This document shows, one piece after another, positions 45,194 through 57,452 of a DNA stretch of 64,000 nucleotides. Numbering within the stretch: the stretch's first letter is position 1; each line of letters starts with the position of its first letter. The stretch covers positions 1 to 64,000 of the forward strand of contig NXFV01002054.1 in the NCBI GenBank assembly GCA_002803225.1, given 5' to 3'. A model generated the notes under the pieces. It did no database searches. It was not told the DNA's origin and saw only the letters and a program-made list of their open reading frames with translations. The position numbers and the translations under genes were made by a program. This stretch comes from Gamarada debralockiae. Lineage: Eukaryota; Ascomycota; Leotiomycetes; Helotiales; Hyphodiscaceae.

Positions 45194-48100
45194 GCCGCAA
45201 AAAGCAAAGGTAAAAACCAATTCTACCGCATGCGACTCTAAATATTATCTCAATTATCCTATGAGCATCTGATGAGTTCACGAGGTCAAACTTCAGTACG
45301 TTTCAAGTGTATCTAGATTGAACTACCGACCCGGAGTATCCCCACTTGCCGACGTCTCTGGTGGTGGGGCATTAGTCTTCCACTATTTTGGCACCTACGT
45401 TGCCCTACTGTAACATTGCTGGCTAAAGTAAAAAATCTGGGGATGACGCGCGTGTACCTAAATTCATGCCTGCTGCCATGGTGAGATTATTTGACGTCCA
45501 TAGCTAAAGATATCTGGTGGGCAAAACTCAACGTCAAATCCACTTTCCTAATTTTGATGTAAGTGCCCAGCACACGTGGAAAATAACATTAACGTTATGA
45601 TTCTCGGATGGACGCCTACCGGCTTAGTTCCGAAGTCTTTTGATGTCCAGGAGGGAAACGTGCATCTAACGCATGAAGGCCGCTCCCACAAGGAGACTCG
45701 CGAGCTGTGGACGCTATCTTGAGAGGCTTGTGTTCGTTTCAAGGCTTTCTCGCTCCGGGTTGCTGAAAATGGTAGAATCCTAGGTAGTGTAACATGTTCG
45801 TCACTTGTAAGAAAGATAGCGCATCTCCGGGGAGTCCCGCTGTCGGCGTGAACGCCATTGCGCCTTCACACACTTTCTTGTCGGTTGAAGCCGAGGGATA
45901 AGTGTAAATGTCAACAAAGTTTTGCTTTTGCCTTGGCTAGCCGTAATTGGGAGGACGGTCCGACATCTGAAAGATCACGTCTTCCAGATCTCACTCTGAT
46001 CTTCCATTGTTTGTGATAAGGTATTCGCTCCCCACTGCACGGATGGATACAGCCTTGCGCCTATAACGCACCCTGTTTTTACCCAGTTTCGAATTTAATA
46101 GGCAGTTTGTGGGGACGTAAGGCACCGAGGTTTTTGAAATAATTTCCCAGGCAGCATGGAATGTGAAAGGCGGGTTTCCAGCGATCCAACGTCGGGACTT
46201 TCCAGGAAAAGATGCGAATCTGAGCGGTTTGTACTGTAGTTAAGCTTGTTAGGATTCTCAGCATGTCACTGCCAGTTCTGTCATTATTCCCAGCATATGA
46301 TCATATTTCGTGGTGTAGGCGGAGCTTCGACCTGTGAGGCAGATGGAGGATCCCTGAGATGGCCTGACACGGCGGTTAGCTGACGGGAGTCGACCGAGTA
46401 GAAATATGGCGCCGATCCTCCTCGAGCGACGACAATTTCAGGAAAAAAAATTTCACAGTCGTGCGCCATACTCGTACCGTCCCAAAAAGCAGCGGAGGGG
46501 AATGACTCGTCTGCGCCATTGCCCACACCTAGCACTGCTAATTGCCAATTGCGACAGTAGACGAGATTATTGATGATCACCATCTCAGGCTGGAGCGTTA
46601 AACAGAAAAATGAAAGATGACGGTTCTTTTCCAGGATCCTCGAATTCGGACATTCCAACCGAGATAGGACTTCTCCGCTGCAGTCGAAGTTCGAAGTTCA
46701 AAAGTATGACGGCTGAACGATTGTTCGTCAACTTAGACCCTTTGGCGGGAGTGCACAGCCTCAACTGGCGTTGCGCTTGTAGGGGATGGGTCCTTGAGAA
46801 GCTTCTTTTCCAAGAGCGATCTTGGGACTGAACGTCAGAAACCAGAAGCAGGCAGTCGCAGATCCGACTCCTGAAGCTGGGAACACTCGATGAGCCTCTA
46901 GCATGACTGCCGGCAATGTTACCGAAAAAGCGGAGCGGAAACCCTGAATTGCGTTTTGACTTTTTGCTCGTGGGAAATTTAAAGTGATGCTTGCCATGCT
47001 TCGCAGAAATAATCTCCATAATCCCTGTCAATGTGAGTTGTGACCAAATTTCGGAAAGGAAGCGGATCGTTTTGACTCCACTTCATCCCGTCGATCAAAG
47101 GCCCTGGAGAGTATGGGATTCCCGCATGGCAAATCTGAAATGTGACAGGAGGGGTTTGGCGGCTCGGTAGGAGAAGAGATGGTCTGGCTCTGCTGTCTAT
47201 CATGCCTTCAAGAGCCAGAAAACATCGACAGAGCGGGGAGTGTCCCGAATGCGGTTCGCAGATCTCATCCCGTTGATGAGGGAAGAAACAACAAAACAGG
47301 GACGTTTCTCCTTCTCTTTTGAGCACCTCTTTTTCATGCAAGAGTCCGAAATGTTTGATGCAGCACAAGTATCGTGACACACCTCCAAGTGCGTTGCCGG
47401 ATCTAAGTCTCTATAATAGACAGACATACGTCGGGACCGCTGCGTACATCAAACAAATCCTACCTAGATCGCTGGGACAGATTGAAAATGGATGTCGCTC
47501 CGAGATGCTCTGTCGCAACTCGCAGATCAATAATCGCTCCTGTCAAGGCCAAAAATAACTGGCAGCATTGGAACACGCCAAACATATGACGATCCTCGTG
47601 GAGATCCGATTCGCAAACACTTCCAAAGATGCTTCGGTGATAACTCGAATTGGAAAGAAGCAGCCTGGCTTTCAGAGTAACACTAGGATTGTTTGCATGA
47701 ATGTTCATCGCGTGGAAATGGCCGAATAGCAAACCGGTGAGGGGGAACGCGGAGGTGGAAAAAAAGGGGGGGAGGGCGAGTGAAACAATTTGACCTCCTG
47801 CTACTCGATGGCGACGATGAGCCTGGGGACGACGGATCTGAATATTGCTTCAGTCCAAAAGCCGAGCTCGTTGAAACAGTTTAGATATCTGAACAATATC
47901 TTCAATGCTCTCCAAAACCCTTCAACTCACAGCGTCAAACAAGCATAATTCCTCCACCTTTCTGTACCTGCTTCGGAAGGCGCCGCAATCCAGCAGCACT
48001 TCTTCACCGCCCTAAAATTGCTTACTATTCTGCGACTATTGAAGAAAAATATTTACTCCACGATATTTTATACTGTCAATTGTCCGACGACCCACCGAAG

Positions 48101-48406
48101 GTATAGTACTTATTGTAAACATCGTGGGCTTCTCTTTTAATTCATACTCTTCCCTTTTTCACATTCACCCTTTCCGAAATCGCACAGAGCAGTTAGAGCA
48201 AAGTGCTTGTTGTTTCATTGCATTCGGTCCGACCTGAAGAATACAAACCTCAAAAGCAAACAGAAACATACTTAATTTGGCCCAAAAGAACTTAATATTT
48301 CTTCAGAGATACAGTATTGCAAGCAGGTTCACTGCTTGCTCTGCTCAAGCCAGCATATTTTAGCCCATCACCTCCCGATAATATCACATCAGCGCACTCC
48401 GCCAGC

Positions 48407-49459
48407 ATGTGCGAATCCGATATGAAGCAGTTCCTCCGGGAGCTCCCCAAATGCGAACATCACTTGCATATTGAAGGCTCTCTATCACCCAAGCTCCTCT
48501 TCAAACTAGCGTCTACAAACAACGTTGAACTTCCCACAGATGACCCCTCCTTCGCTTCCCCCGCCTCTCTCGAATCTCGCTACGAACGCTTCACCTCCCT
48601 CGATGACTTCCTCCACTACTACTACATTGGCATGTCCGTTCTCCTGACATCCTCCGACTTTGAATCCCTAGCATACGATTACTTCGCCCGCGCACACAAC
48701 GATGGTGTTCAGCATGCCGAGATCTTCTTCGATCCACAAGCCCACACCTCCCGAGGTATATCCTACGCTACTGTTATATCCGGACTGGTATCTGCGCAGA
48801 AGCGCGCCGAGAAGGAATTTGGACTCACCAGCAAGTTGATCTTGTGTTTCTTGCGACACCTGTCGGCGGATGAAGCGCAAGTCACGTATAAAGAGGCTGT
48901 TGCCCTAGGACACTTCTCGGATGGCACGGTTGCGGGCATCGGATTGGATAGCAGTGAAGTTGGAAACCCACCGGAGTTATTCAGAGAGGTATATGCTGCG
49001 GCTTCAGGAGCAGGTATCCGACGGACTGCACACGCAGGTGAGGAAGGAGATTCGTCATACATTGAGAAGGCGCTGGATGTCTGCAATGTGGAGCGGATTG
49101 ATCATGGAATCAGGTTGGTGGATGATAAGGCGTTGTTGAAGCGGGTTGCAAAGGATAAAATATTGGTTACAATGTGTCCTTTGAGCAATGTGGGTCTTCG
49201 GTGCGTGACCAAGGTTGCGGAGTTGCCAATCCGGAATTTTTTGGACGAGGGTGTTAGGTTCAGCATCAATAGTGATGATCCGGCTTACTTTGGAGGATAT
49301 ATCTTGGATAATTATTATGCAGTTCAAGAGGCGTTCGGGCTGTCGATGATGGAGTGGAAGTACATTGCTGATGGAGCCATCGAGAGCAGCTGGTGCGATC
49401 AGGATAGAAAGACAGCTTTATTGGCAAAGGTAGAGGAATGCGTTGCGAAACACAGTTAA
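48407..49459 (+). CDS. AAH1: Adenine deaminase
   Basis: Zinc enzyme of the adenosine/adenine deaminase family that converts adenine to hypoxanthine and ammonia in purine salvage; cytosolic and nuclear in yeast. Single exon, 350 aa from the Met at 48407 (MCESDMKQFLRELPKCEHH). An earlier in-frame Met at 48317 would add 30 residues that look like leader, and the shorter form matches the family's usual length. Zinc and catalytic residues are visible. They are CEHHLHIEGSLSP (metal His pair), RTAHAGEEGD (metal His and catalytic Glu), ERIDHGIRL (catalytic His) and SINSDDPAYFG (metal Asp). LPKCEHHLHIEG is typical of the fungal adenine deaminase branch rather than adenosine deaminase. No intron is needed. 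Confidence 0.93.
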   Translation: MCESDMKQFLRELPKCEHHLHIEGSLSPKLLFKLASTNNVELPTDDPSFASPASLESRYERFTSLDDFLHYYYIGMSVLLTSSDFESLAYDYFARAHNDGVQHAEIFFDPQAHTSRGISYATVISGLVSAQKRAEKEFGLTSKLILCFLRHLSADEAQVTYKEAVALGHFSDGTVAGIGLDSSEVGNPPELFREVYAAASGAGIRRTAHAGEEGDSSYIEKALDVCNVERIDHGIRLVDDKALLKRVAKDKILVTMCPLSNVGLRCVTKVAELPIRNFLDEGVRFSINSDDPAYFGGYILDNYYAVQEAFGLSMMEWKYIADGAIESSWCDQDRKTALLAKVEECVAKHS

Positions 49460-50716
49460 AATACATTGGACAGGCCCGGAGAGATCAGGGGTTGTCCATC
49501 TTTTGGAGGCTGTAAGATTAGGTTACGTTCATCTTGCTTGGAGCTTCGTACAAGGCATGCCATTGAGCATTCGCGAACGGATGAATTTAGGGAGACATCT
49601 GACGATAACTTAAATGGCACTTTGATGGGTGCAAATCTATACGAAGATTCATAACTTGACGAGGGACTTTTCTTTTTTACATGATATCATAGGGGTCTGC
49701 TTTGCAGTTCCATGGTTGACAGCTCATCAGTACCTTGGCCATCCTTTCTGAATCACAATGGCGAGTGCCATTCTTAGTGGTTTTAATCATCTTTGTTCTC
49801 GATTAATATTCTGCACATGATATTTCCTTGCTTTCTTTCGACGATATCGCCCCAACTGCTCTTCAAATTGTAACGTTAAGTGCGTCGCAAGGCTTTGATA
49901 GCGCATAGGTCAGCATACCCGTGGACACTATTGAAACCTTAACTAAAAGAAAGTCACATTAATGATTTGGGATTTGAATTGTCGAGACATTTTAGGACCT
50001 CGCTAGAAATCACTTTTCGTCTGCAAAGGTTTTAAAGTTGCCTCTCCTTCCAGAATCCAGCAAAATTCACAACACGAGTAGAAACTCAGGGCAATACATG
50101 CATACAAGTAGTAGAATGCGCTCATCAGCGATAGATCCGTCTTCAGTGCTACATGTGCGGGTTCAACACTGAATACAAATAGTAGCGGGCAGGAAACTAC
50201 CTCTACGCGGCCAATCATAAAATTACCAACCCAAAGGCGGTTTATGCCCAAGATCTAGATGCCACCACCCAGCAGTGAGCTATACATGATACGGTTACAT
50301 CCCAGAATACAACTTTCACTCAGAAACGAACCATTTCCCGACGTATAACTAGCAACAATGAGCTGACTTGCCTCTGGCCACTTGCTCCTACTGCCAGCAA
50401 CCAGCAAACCATTACCCTTTCTACTGGCCACGCCAATATAGCCAGTAACAAGCATACATCTCTTCCGCCATACATGACTCCCACTCCTCCACCCCTTACA
50501 ACGAGTACGCTGTTTCCGAGAATCGGGAACCAACTCTGTCCTCGCGTCCAGCTATTCCACAACAGACAGGTCTGTCAATCCATCACCGCCATCGAGCGAT
50601 TGCCCAGAACCTATTCTCGTCATCAGATACCCCCCCCCCCCCCCCAAATAGATCGCCTGCCCTTGAATATCTCCGAACCCGGCCCCAAGGTCAGACCCAC
50701 TCACCGACGATCGAAA
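49460..50716. other. Intergenic with a homopolymer C run
   Basis: No gene recognised. A run of 16 C residues lies at 50630-50645 in an open plus-strand frame (50474-50848) that is otherwise unremarkable. Such a run is prone to length change in replication and sequencing. Confidence 0.45.
50630..50645. repeat. Poly-C tract of 16
   Basis: Sixteen consecutive C bases, about 70 bp upstream of a candidate start codon at 50717. It is a mononucleotide microsatellite; its exact length may be an assembly estimate. Confidence 0.9.
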
Positions 50717-51456
50717 ATGTCAGCGATTGACAATCGAGAATTCACCCTCAGGGAGATAGTCGCCATCGATGTGATGTGCAACGAGCGCGGAGCTTGCAAA
50801 GTGAGTAATAGGGGAGTAGAATGTTTCTTATACCGGACTGTATTATGAGCTAAGACTCATGGATCATGTTTCATTAACAGAATCTTTGAAACAGAACGAG
50901 TGATTGCTGATTGCCCGATCTACAGCCCGACACCAAAATGCCGCAGGGTGGGAGCCCTACCAGGAGCGATTTGGTAAGCGATTTGGATGGTAATTATGGT
51001 GTCTAATATGTAGAGGATCCGATCTACTATTATCCGGATGCCGGACGAGCTTAGGCCTTGGAATCTTTTGGGGATTATCAATTTACTGATGAAGAGCCAT
51101 AGCTCTTTGCGTGACGGTTTCTGGCATTTGACCAACGGCGGCAACAGCAACGGGCAAGAAACGCAATGCAACAACAAGCGACTCGACAACAGGCTATAGT
51201 CCCAGGGCAGCAGGCAATAGGGCAACGGGTACCACGACAGGTAACCCAACGCCATAGAGCAGGCCACCAACCAATCAAACAGGAGCGACCCGGACAGGAA
51301 GTAAAACAGGAAGCACAAGGGCAGCATGAAATGGGACAAGAGTCGATGCTAGGAAATGCGGGAATTTGTAATGCGCTACCATTGGAACCGATACTAGATC
51401 AATTGGAATACAAAGACCTTAGAGCGCCCACTGTTGGTGAACGACTTACAACCTAG
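50717..51456 (+). pseudogene. Gln-rich orphan gene, apparently disrupted
   Basis: A start at 50717 (MSAIDNREFTLREIVAIDVM) runs to a GTGAGT donor at 50801. The intron ends in CTACAG and joins in phase to PDTKMPQGGSPTRSDL, followed by another GTAAGC donor at 50974. Beyond it a single frame reads DPIYYYPDAGRA, TAG, LESFGDYQFTDEEP, TAG, LFA, TGA, RFLAFDQRRQQQRARNAM. A long Gln-rich tail ends at 51456. The three stops would each arise from a Gln or Arg codon by one C-to-T change. The family is not recognised. An alternative splice acceptor near 51013 keeps another frame open to 51199 and would avoid the stops, so the pseudogene call is tentative. Confidence 0.45.
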
Positions 51457-51583
51457 TGGGTGGCCCTTGGAAAAGTATCTTTAGCGTTCATTCAACTACG
51501 GTGAGTGGTTAAGAGGTCTACAAGACCTCTCTGCATTAGATCACTGGTATGAAAATCTAAATTGTTCAATTTGAAATTTTGAA

Positions 51584-51844
51584 TCATTCGCCGTACCTGA
51601 GCAACTGCTTTCCTTCGAATGTTGTATATTTTGCTATAAAATCTCTCACGTGCTTATGACGAACTCTCCTTCTGTTTTCAATATCCGCAAAGCCCGAATT
51701 CAAAACGAGATATCGATTTTTAAAATGTGCAACTGCATTCTCATATACTACCAACTCTGCAAGTGTCGATACTAGGTCCTTCAAGTCCCCCTGTAAAGTT
51801 GGAGCAGCAAAAGATAAAGCTGGCGGGTTGTATCCATATCCCAA
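51584..51844 (-). CDS. Small hypothetical protein
   Basis: Open frame of 86 aa beginning MGYGYNPPALSF. A charged helical part follows (DLKDLVSTLAELVVYENAV, then ENRRRVRHKHVRDFI). Not recognised. It may be the 3' exon of a longer gene, since no clear promoter or leader is visible. Its amphipathic helix content is the only support. Confidence 0.25.
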   Translation of the reverse strand: MGYGYNPPALSFAAPTLQGDLKDLVSTLAELVVYENAVAHFKNRYLVLNSGFADIENRRRVRHKHVRDFIAKYTTFEGKQLLRYGE

Positions 51845-53079
51845 ATTTGCAATTCCGGACGTGCTTCGTGACGAGAGGGGCGATTTCTGCGAGGAGTATT
51901 ACCGAGAGACGCGAGAGGATAATGGGATTTAGTTTCAGGCATAATTGAAGACAGATAACTTCATTAATACGCAGAGATGATGCTATGTCTTTTATATAAA
52001 TGCCGAAATATGAGAAGCAGATAGTGCGGGCCTTAATAAGCGAGTAAAAGGGGGGGTTGCGTGGCTAAGCGACAAAAGTTGCAAGTGGTTACAGGATACC
52101 GTATTCACCGCCGCTGGAGAATTTAAAAGCAACCCCAAGACCTTACCATCATACAACAAACACATACTTCCCCTTTTCGTTCAGTAAAAAGCAGTATGAC
52201 AACGCAAATGAGTGAAATTAACGACTAAGCGATTCTTCCGGCTGCCGGGCTCCGCGTTCCCGTTGATGCCGACACTGTATATACATTCGCAAGTTCCCGA
52301 TTGCCTTCCATATTGTAGCCAGAGATGGACATCCAGTGATGTATTTTATTTGTGCTCAGTGCGAAGAACTTGCGAAACCTCAAGTTTTGCATCTTTTGGC
52401 GAGCGGGGTTGGATAGAGCCTTGAACTCGAGAGCTTGAGAGGCCTGCAAACTTTGTCTCAGAAGCTGAGATAGCTTCTCTGTTTCTCTAAACTGGGTAAA
52501 ATGACGAGGAGTAACTACTTGATAGCGAAAACAAGATTAACGACGACAATAAATTATGTCTGAGACACACGGTGAAGCACACCGTCTGCGAACTCTACTA
52601 TTCCGTGCCTGCCTGCTCGCGAGTTTGTGCCGTCATGAGATGCTCTTCGACTAGAAACAGGCTGAAAGTGGCACATCTCCACAGCAAATCATGTACTCAT
52701 TCTTGCAGTTATTCCTTGTGTCCCAAATTGTAAGATCTGCCGCGAATTTCAGTTTTGTAGGTGGCAATGGGAGGCGAAACGCTGATCCTCTGGAGGAAAA
52801 TTGTAGCTAACCCGCATTTGAATGAAGGGACACTTGCCCAGATCATCAAGCACTTTACGCCCTGGCGGCCGCGACCAGTAGGTTGAGTTTGCGTCACTGG
52901 AATGCTATTGGCTTGGGACACGCTAAATGTCAGTAATTAAACGCGTCAAATCACCTTCACACCTAACAGCATCGGTCTCACAATTGAAAGACCTCCTATG
53001 TAGAATCGCACAACTTCTGACGCAAATTCGACTGTGTCCGAGAATACTTCACAAGGAGAAACGGGCATGATGGGCACAT
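51845..53079. other. Intergenic, nothing recognised
   Basis: Short overlapping frames on both strands without family features. It lies between a small hypothetical frame and a CorA-like remnant. Confidence 0.4.
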
Positions 53080-53640
53080 CACAGTCGTCGTGGGCAAAGC
53101 CATCTTCCCATGTCTTCGTCGTAAAGATCGAGAACTCGCCCAGCACCTTGAAGGTGCCTGCACAACGAAGTTGGTTGGAAAATCCCCATTACACTCATTG
53201 GTAACACAGATATCCTTCGATAGTGAAAAGAGACCGGGCCAGTAAATCCAGAACCCCTTCTTGGTACCTCTGCTTTCAATGTTCGCATCCCAGTCAAAAG
53301 CGGTATGACGAACAACGCAGCAATAAATGTGGCTTGTAGGAAAACATTGTGAGGACGGCGATGGCTTTCATTGCCGAGGAGTCAACTTTGCATTCGAGAG
53401 CGAATTAGCACGAGAGGGCATTTGTAGATGGTATTGTGCCAGGCTCGAGCCCAGTGCGGTTGAATATCTTTTTAGAGCTGGTCTGAAGACCCCGTGGGCG
53501 TTCCTGATGAACATGTCTCTGTTTCTTAAACATACCATCATTCTCATTCACATCTTGTGCGAACAAATATTGATGCCCTGGATCAAAGGTACAAAGGTAC
53601 TAGCGTGGATAAATGAAAGGATTGAAATCTAATCTGCTGC
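53080..53640 (-). pseudogene. CorA-like membrane protein fragment
   Basis: Minus-strand remnant of the C-terminal membrane part of fungal CorA-like proteins. KVDSSAMKAIAVLTMF (about 53380-53330) is the helix that enters membrane segment 1. A frameshift leads to LQATFIAALFVIPLL. A second shift leads to FDWDANIESRGTKKGFWIYW, where GFWIYW marks membrane segment 2. Upstream, KKIFNRTGLEPGTIPSTNAL and an in-frame stop continue the decay. The N-terminal domain is not visible. At least two frameshifts make it non-functional. The family is best known for divalent-cation channels, though many fungal members are of unknown role. Confidence 0.6.
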
Positions 53641-54270
53641 GAGATCTGACAGGTGAACTTTCAGCTCAGGCCGCCAAAACTGTGAACAATTAGCCGCGGA
53701 TGGGATGTTCGCTTTGGCTTGCACCACCAATGGCAGACTTTTCACTTGAAAGACTATGTTGATACGTGAAGCGTACAGATATCCTCTGGTTGTGGTGTCT
53801 CCAGGAGCAAGTGTGGTGGCGGGGAATTGATGTGATCATTGTGATGACTTGCAGTCTCTTTTTTGTTTCGGGCGTTTCCCTGGCGAGCACGCTCTTCAGG
53901 CCACAATAGTAGATGAACCATATCAATATAGTCACAGCCTCGTGGCAGAGTTCTTGATATGAAGATATTTATGCGGAAGGGAAGGGCCAAGCACAACCCA
54001 AAATTGCTTCCAGCCATTCGCCAACAAATCTCTACACGTGCCCCACCGATACGTCAAAATTCACCGGAGCCGTATTCCCGGCCCCAGACCCGAATCTCTC
54101 CGAGTTAGTCGCTAGCGCCAGAAATAATTTTAGAGATTGAAACTCGAAGCCGTTCTCACAAAATCTCAACTCCATCCATTGAACATTCTCAACACGAGTA
54201 TCTCGAATATCCTCATCTCCACTCCACCTAATAACCTCCTCCACTCTCACTCGCACCTACATCTAACACC
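53641..54270. promoter_or_regulatory. Upstream region of the phosphate carrier
   Basis: The last 130 bp before 54271 is pyrimidine-rich (CCTCCACTCTCACTCGCACC near 54236), as usual for highly expressed fungal genes. The rest holds only short frames. Confidence 0.4.
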
Positions 54271-55556
54271 ATGGCATCACCCGCTACCTCCACCGGCTCG
54301 GCCAAGGTCGACGCTGTCGTCCAAAAGGTGGCCGCCAGCGCCCCAGAGAAGCTCAGCGGTGTTGCCCTCTACTCCAGATTCGCTTTGGCAGGTGCTATCT
54401 GCTGTTCAGTCACTCACGGAGCTCTCACACCCGTCGATGTGTAAGTTGCACATTTCTGCCATTCAAACTTTCGAACCCATCTACTTTTGCGCATTCCCGA
54501 AACCTGTCCCCAACAGCTTGGCGCAAGCACGATAAGACGACATTTCACTGACATTTCGTCTCCACAGCGTCAAGACAAGAATACAACTCGACCCCGTCAC
54601 ATATAACAAGGGATTGTTTGGGGGTATCCGTCAAGTCATCGCCAAAGAGGGTGCTGGTGCTCTGTTGACTGGTTTCGGTCCTACCGCCGCTGGATACTTC
54701 CTCCAAGGCGCATTCAAGTTTGGAGGTTATGAACTCTTCAAGCAACAATCCATCAACATCCTCGGCTACGAGACCGCCTCCAACAACCGCACAGCCGTCT
54801 ACTTGGCCTCTGCCGCTCTCGCAGAATTCTTCGCCGACATTGCCCTCTGCCCTCTTGAGGCTACCCGTATCCGTCTCGTCTCCGAGCCCACATACGCCAA
54901 TGGACTCATTGGTGGATTCAGCAAGATGTTGAAGAATGAGGGTGTTGGTGCTTTCTACGCTGGTTTCGGTCCTATCTTGTTCAAGCAGTAAGTTTGCCAA
55001 ACTTTCCGTGAGAAAATACAGCGTGCTGACAGAACCCCAGGGTCCCATATACCATGGCCAAGTTCGTCGTCTACGAGAAGGTTGCTGAGGCCATCTACCG
55101 ACGAGTCGACAAGTCCACCACCTCCGACGCAATGCAGACCACCATCAACTTGGGCTCCGGTCTCATTGCTGGTTTCGCCGCCGCTCTCGTCTCACAACCC
55201 GCTGATACCATGTTGAGCAAGATCAACAAGACCAAGGGTCTTCCTGGAGAGGGAACCACCAGCCGTCTGATCAAGATTGCCAAGGAGCTTGGTTTCAGAG
55301 GTTCTTACGCTGGTATTGGTGCTCGTCTATTCATGGTTGGTACATTGACGGTAAGTAATCCTTGGAGCAATCTATTTATAATTTTCTCCTCCCCATCGAG
55401 CAATGCTGACTGCGCGATTTCCACAGGCCGGACAATTTGCTATCTACGGTGATGTCAAGAAGGCATTGGTACGTATTTCAAGTTTTTTCCCCCTCTTCCA
55501 AGCAATAACTGACTCCGAATCAGGGAGCCACTGGAGGTGTCGAAATCGCGAAATAG
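54271..55556 (+). CDS. MIR1: Mitochondrial phosphate carrier
   Basis: Inner-membrane carrier that imports phosphate for ATP synthesis. Five exons: 54271-54440, 54568-54987, 55041-55350, 55427-55468 and 55524-55556, giving 324 aa with consistent phases. All three carrier repeats are present. Repeat 1 has [17 protein letters not shown], repeat 2 has [18 protein letters not shown], and repeat 3 has [16 protein letters not shown]; each is a Px[DE]xx[KR] signature or a variant. TPVDVVKTRIQ and KFGGYELFK are typical of the phosphate carrier rather than ADP/ATP or dicarboxylate carriers. There is no long presequence beyond the Ala/Ser-rich N-terminus. Pic2-type paralogues are hard to tell from Mir1, so the symbol is by closest function. 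Confidence 0.93.
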
Positions 55557-57452
55557 AGTGGTAATAAAAGGCGGTAGAGGATAGAAATAAAGGAGGTAGA
55601 AGTCTCAGGTTGGCTTACTTGTTCTAGATCGCGTTTCCTTTGGGTTTCACTGCATGCATCGTTCTGGGCCGGTCTTCTTGCGTACTTCTAGAGCATAGAC
55701 GTGCGGCTTATTGAAGAAAGGCTCGTTGTGTATAATAGGTCCATTTTTCGCTCTTCTCAATAGATGGAGGTTGGGGATAGTGTTTTCAGTCATGCTGCTG
55801 TGGGAGAGAAGGATGTGAAAAAAGGAGACAATGGCAATCGTTGAAACAAGATAAATGAATGAACTAACTAGCTTGTGGAAGGCTGAAAGGGACATAAAGG
55901 CTGAGGTTTGATAATCCACAAGAGCAAGGCTGATCTCTCCGCCTAAAATATACAGGAACCCTAGATGCAGATTTTCTCCTTATGGCAAGAGCGTTGATGG
56001 TCCAATCCTCTCACTTGTTGGACTGTTCTGAGCCCAGTTTTAGTCTCGGTCAAAACCTTGCGCGGATATGTATTCTTGGACCTCGTTGTCTCGCGAACGC
56101 CTTGTTGTAGACGTTGTGAATACGTTTCTCCGCTGTCGAATGTCGCCTCATTTGTCAATAGTCTCATCGATTTTAACATACTTCGACCGCTCAGAAGTAT
56201 TTTTAATGGTCAACTGCAAGAACTGTGAATGAAATACTATCTACAACGCGCGGCTCTGACGTCCCTCCGTCATTCGCCGGAACATTGCGTGAAGTTGGCT
56301 TTGCAAATGGTCAAGACAGCTTCTATATAACATACTCTGGAGCCATACAGTTCGCTGGATCATGGATACTCCGCACCACCTGTCAGATTTAGTAGCCCGG
56401 GTTCAAATTGACTTCCTAACCCCACACTCCCACCACCTTCCCATTTCTTCTCATAGCAATGGTACCAATCATTCTCAAGCCCAACGCTCTCTTCTCCCAA
56501 AAGAACCAATATCTTATCAATCACCCCATACTTTTTCTTTCCGTGGCAGCGGGATGTCGAAAGAATCGATCTCGCATCCACACTTCCATCCAATGGAGGT
56601 AACCCCTCACCACAGTACACGATGACGGACGGCCTTTATGCAGACCACCAACAAATCGTGGCGCACTCCTCCTTACTTCAACGAATCAGTAAATCCAAAG
56701 CTGCACGGTGCCTGGAGATACCTCGAATGATTTAGTCACCTCGTCACTGCCTCAGAAGCAAATCCTGCTTCTCTTCCTTGCGCTCACGATTCAAAAAGCA
56801 AAATACAAGGAGGGGTTGCTTTTGCAATAGAGGCCCGAATGGCGTGGGTCACAGACTCAATGCACCACGACTATGTGTCTATTTATGGGTGGTTCTATGG
56901 AAAATACATGATAACCTTGAAGAGAAGGAAGGATCAGTTTTATCGGAAGGGAAACTTCAGCTGCATACGGATGCTGCAGTTTTGTTTCCCTGGGGAAGGC
57001 CGTTGATAGGGGGACAGTGATGACGCAGTCAGCCCGCAGGGTTGAAACCGAAGAGCTCCCCGAAAATGGCAAGACAGGAGGAAATGCTTGAACGGATGCA
57101 GCGGGAGCTACATGAATATAAAAGATGACGAATTAGAATGTTTGAAATGGATTACTGTGTTAACTGACCAGTGATATTCAGGGGCTAAGCTTTTATGCCA
57201 AGATCTTGAGATGACTGGGGATCCGAGCTTGAGCTGTAGTGGGGTTACTGGAGCAGCAAACACCACCACCCTGCATGCTAGGTCGAGGTATTTAAGGGCC
57301 TCGCATCTCGCACTCGACTTCACTTTTTCTTGTTTCTTCTTTTCACTGTGGAAACTCACTCCCTTTCCAAACCCTAAGTCTCTTCAATTGAACTTAAACC
57401 AAAACACAGACGCAATCAACTGCACCAACAACAAACCAACAACACCGCCAAA
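55557..57452. other. Intergenic, nothing recognised
   Basis: No gene is supported. The final 200 bp before the glutamate decarboxylase start is CT/CA-rich leader (ACCAACAACAAACCAACAAC near 57430). Open frames at 56284-57100 on both strands look random. Confidence 0.45.

Larger units (their letters stand above)
42474..48406. other. 5.9-kb gene-poor region
   Basis: No gene is supported. Open frames up to 148 codons (for example 46585-47031) overlap each other on both strands and look random. The first part is leader and promoter of the Zn2Cys6 gene. The last 400 bp (48000-48406), rich in pyrimidines, is the adenine deaminase leader. Between them I see a T run near 44608, palindromes, two perfect hairpins and a tRNA-like segment, listed separately. 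Confidence 0.45.

Noticed and set aside
46585..47031. Minus-strand ORF of 148 codons in the 42.5-48.4 kb gap
   Set aside because: It overlaps open frames on both strands and shows no family motif, signal peptide or splice-consistent extension.
56384..56410. B-box-like GGGTTCAAATTG and a similar GGTTCGAATT near 15344
   Set aside because: No A-box, acceptor stem or cloverleaf can be drawn around either, so no tRNA gene is called.
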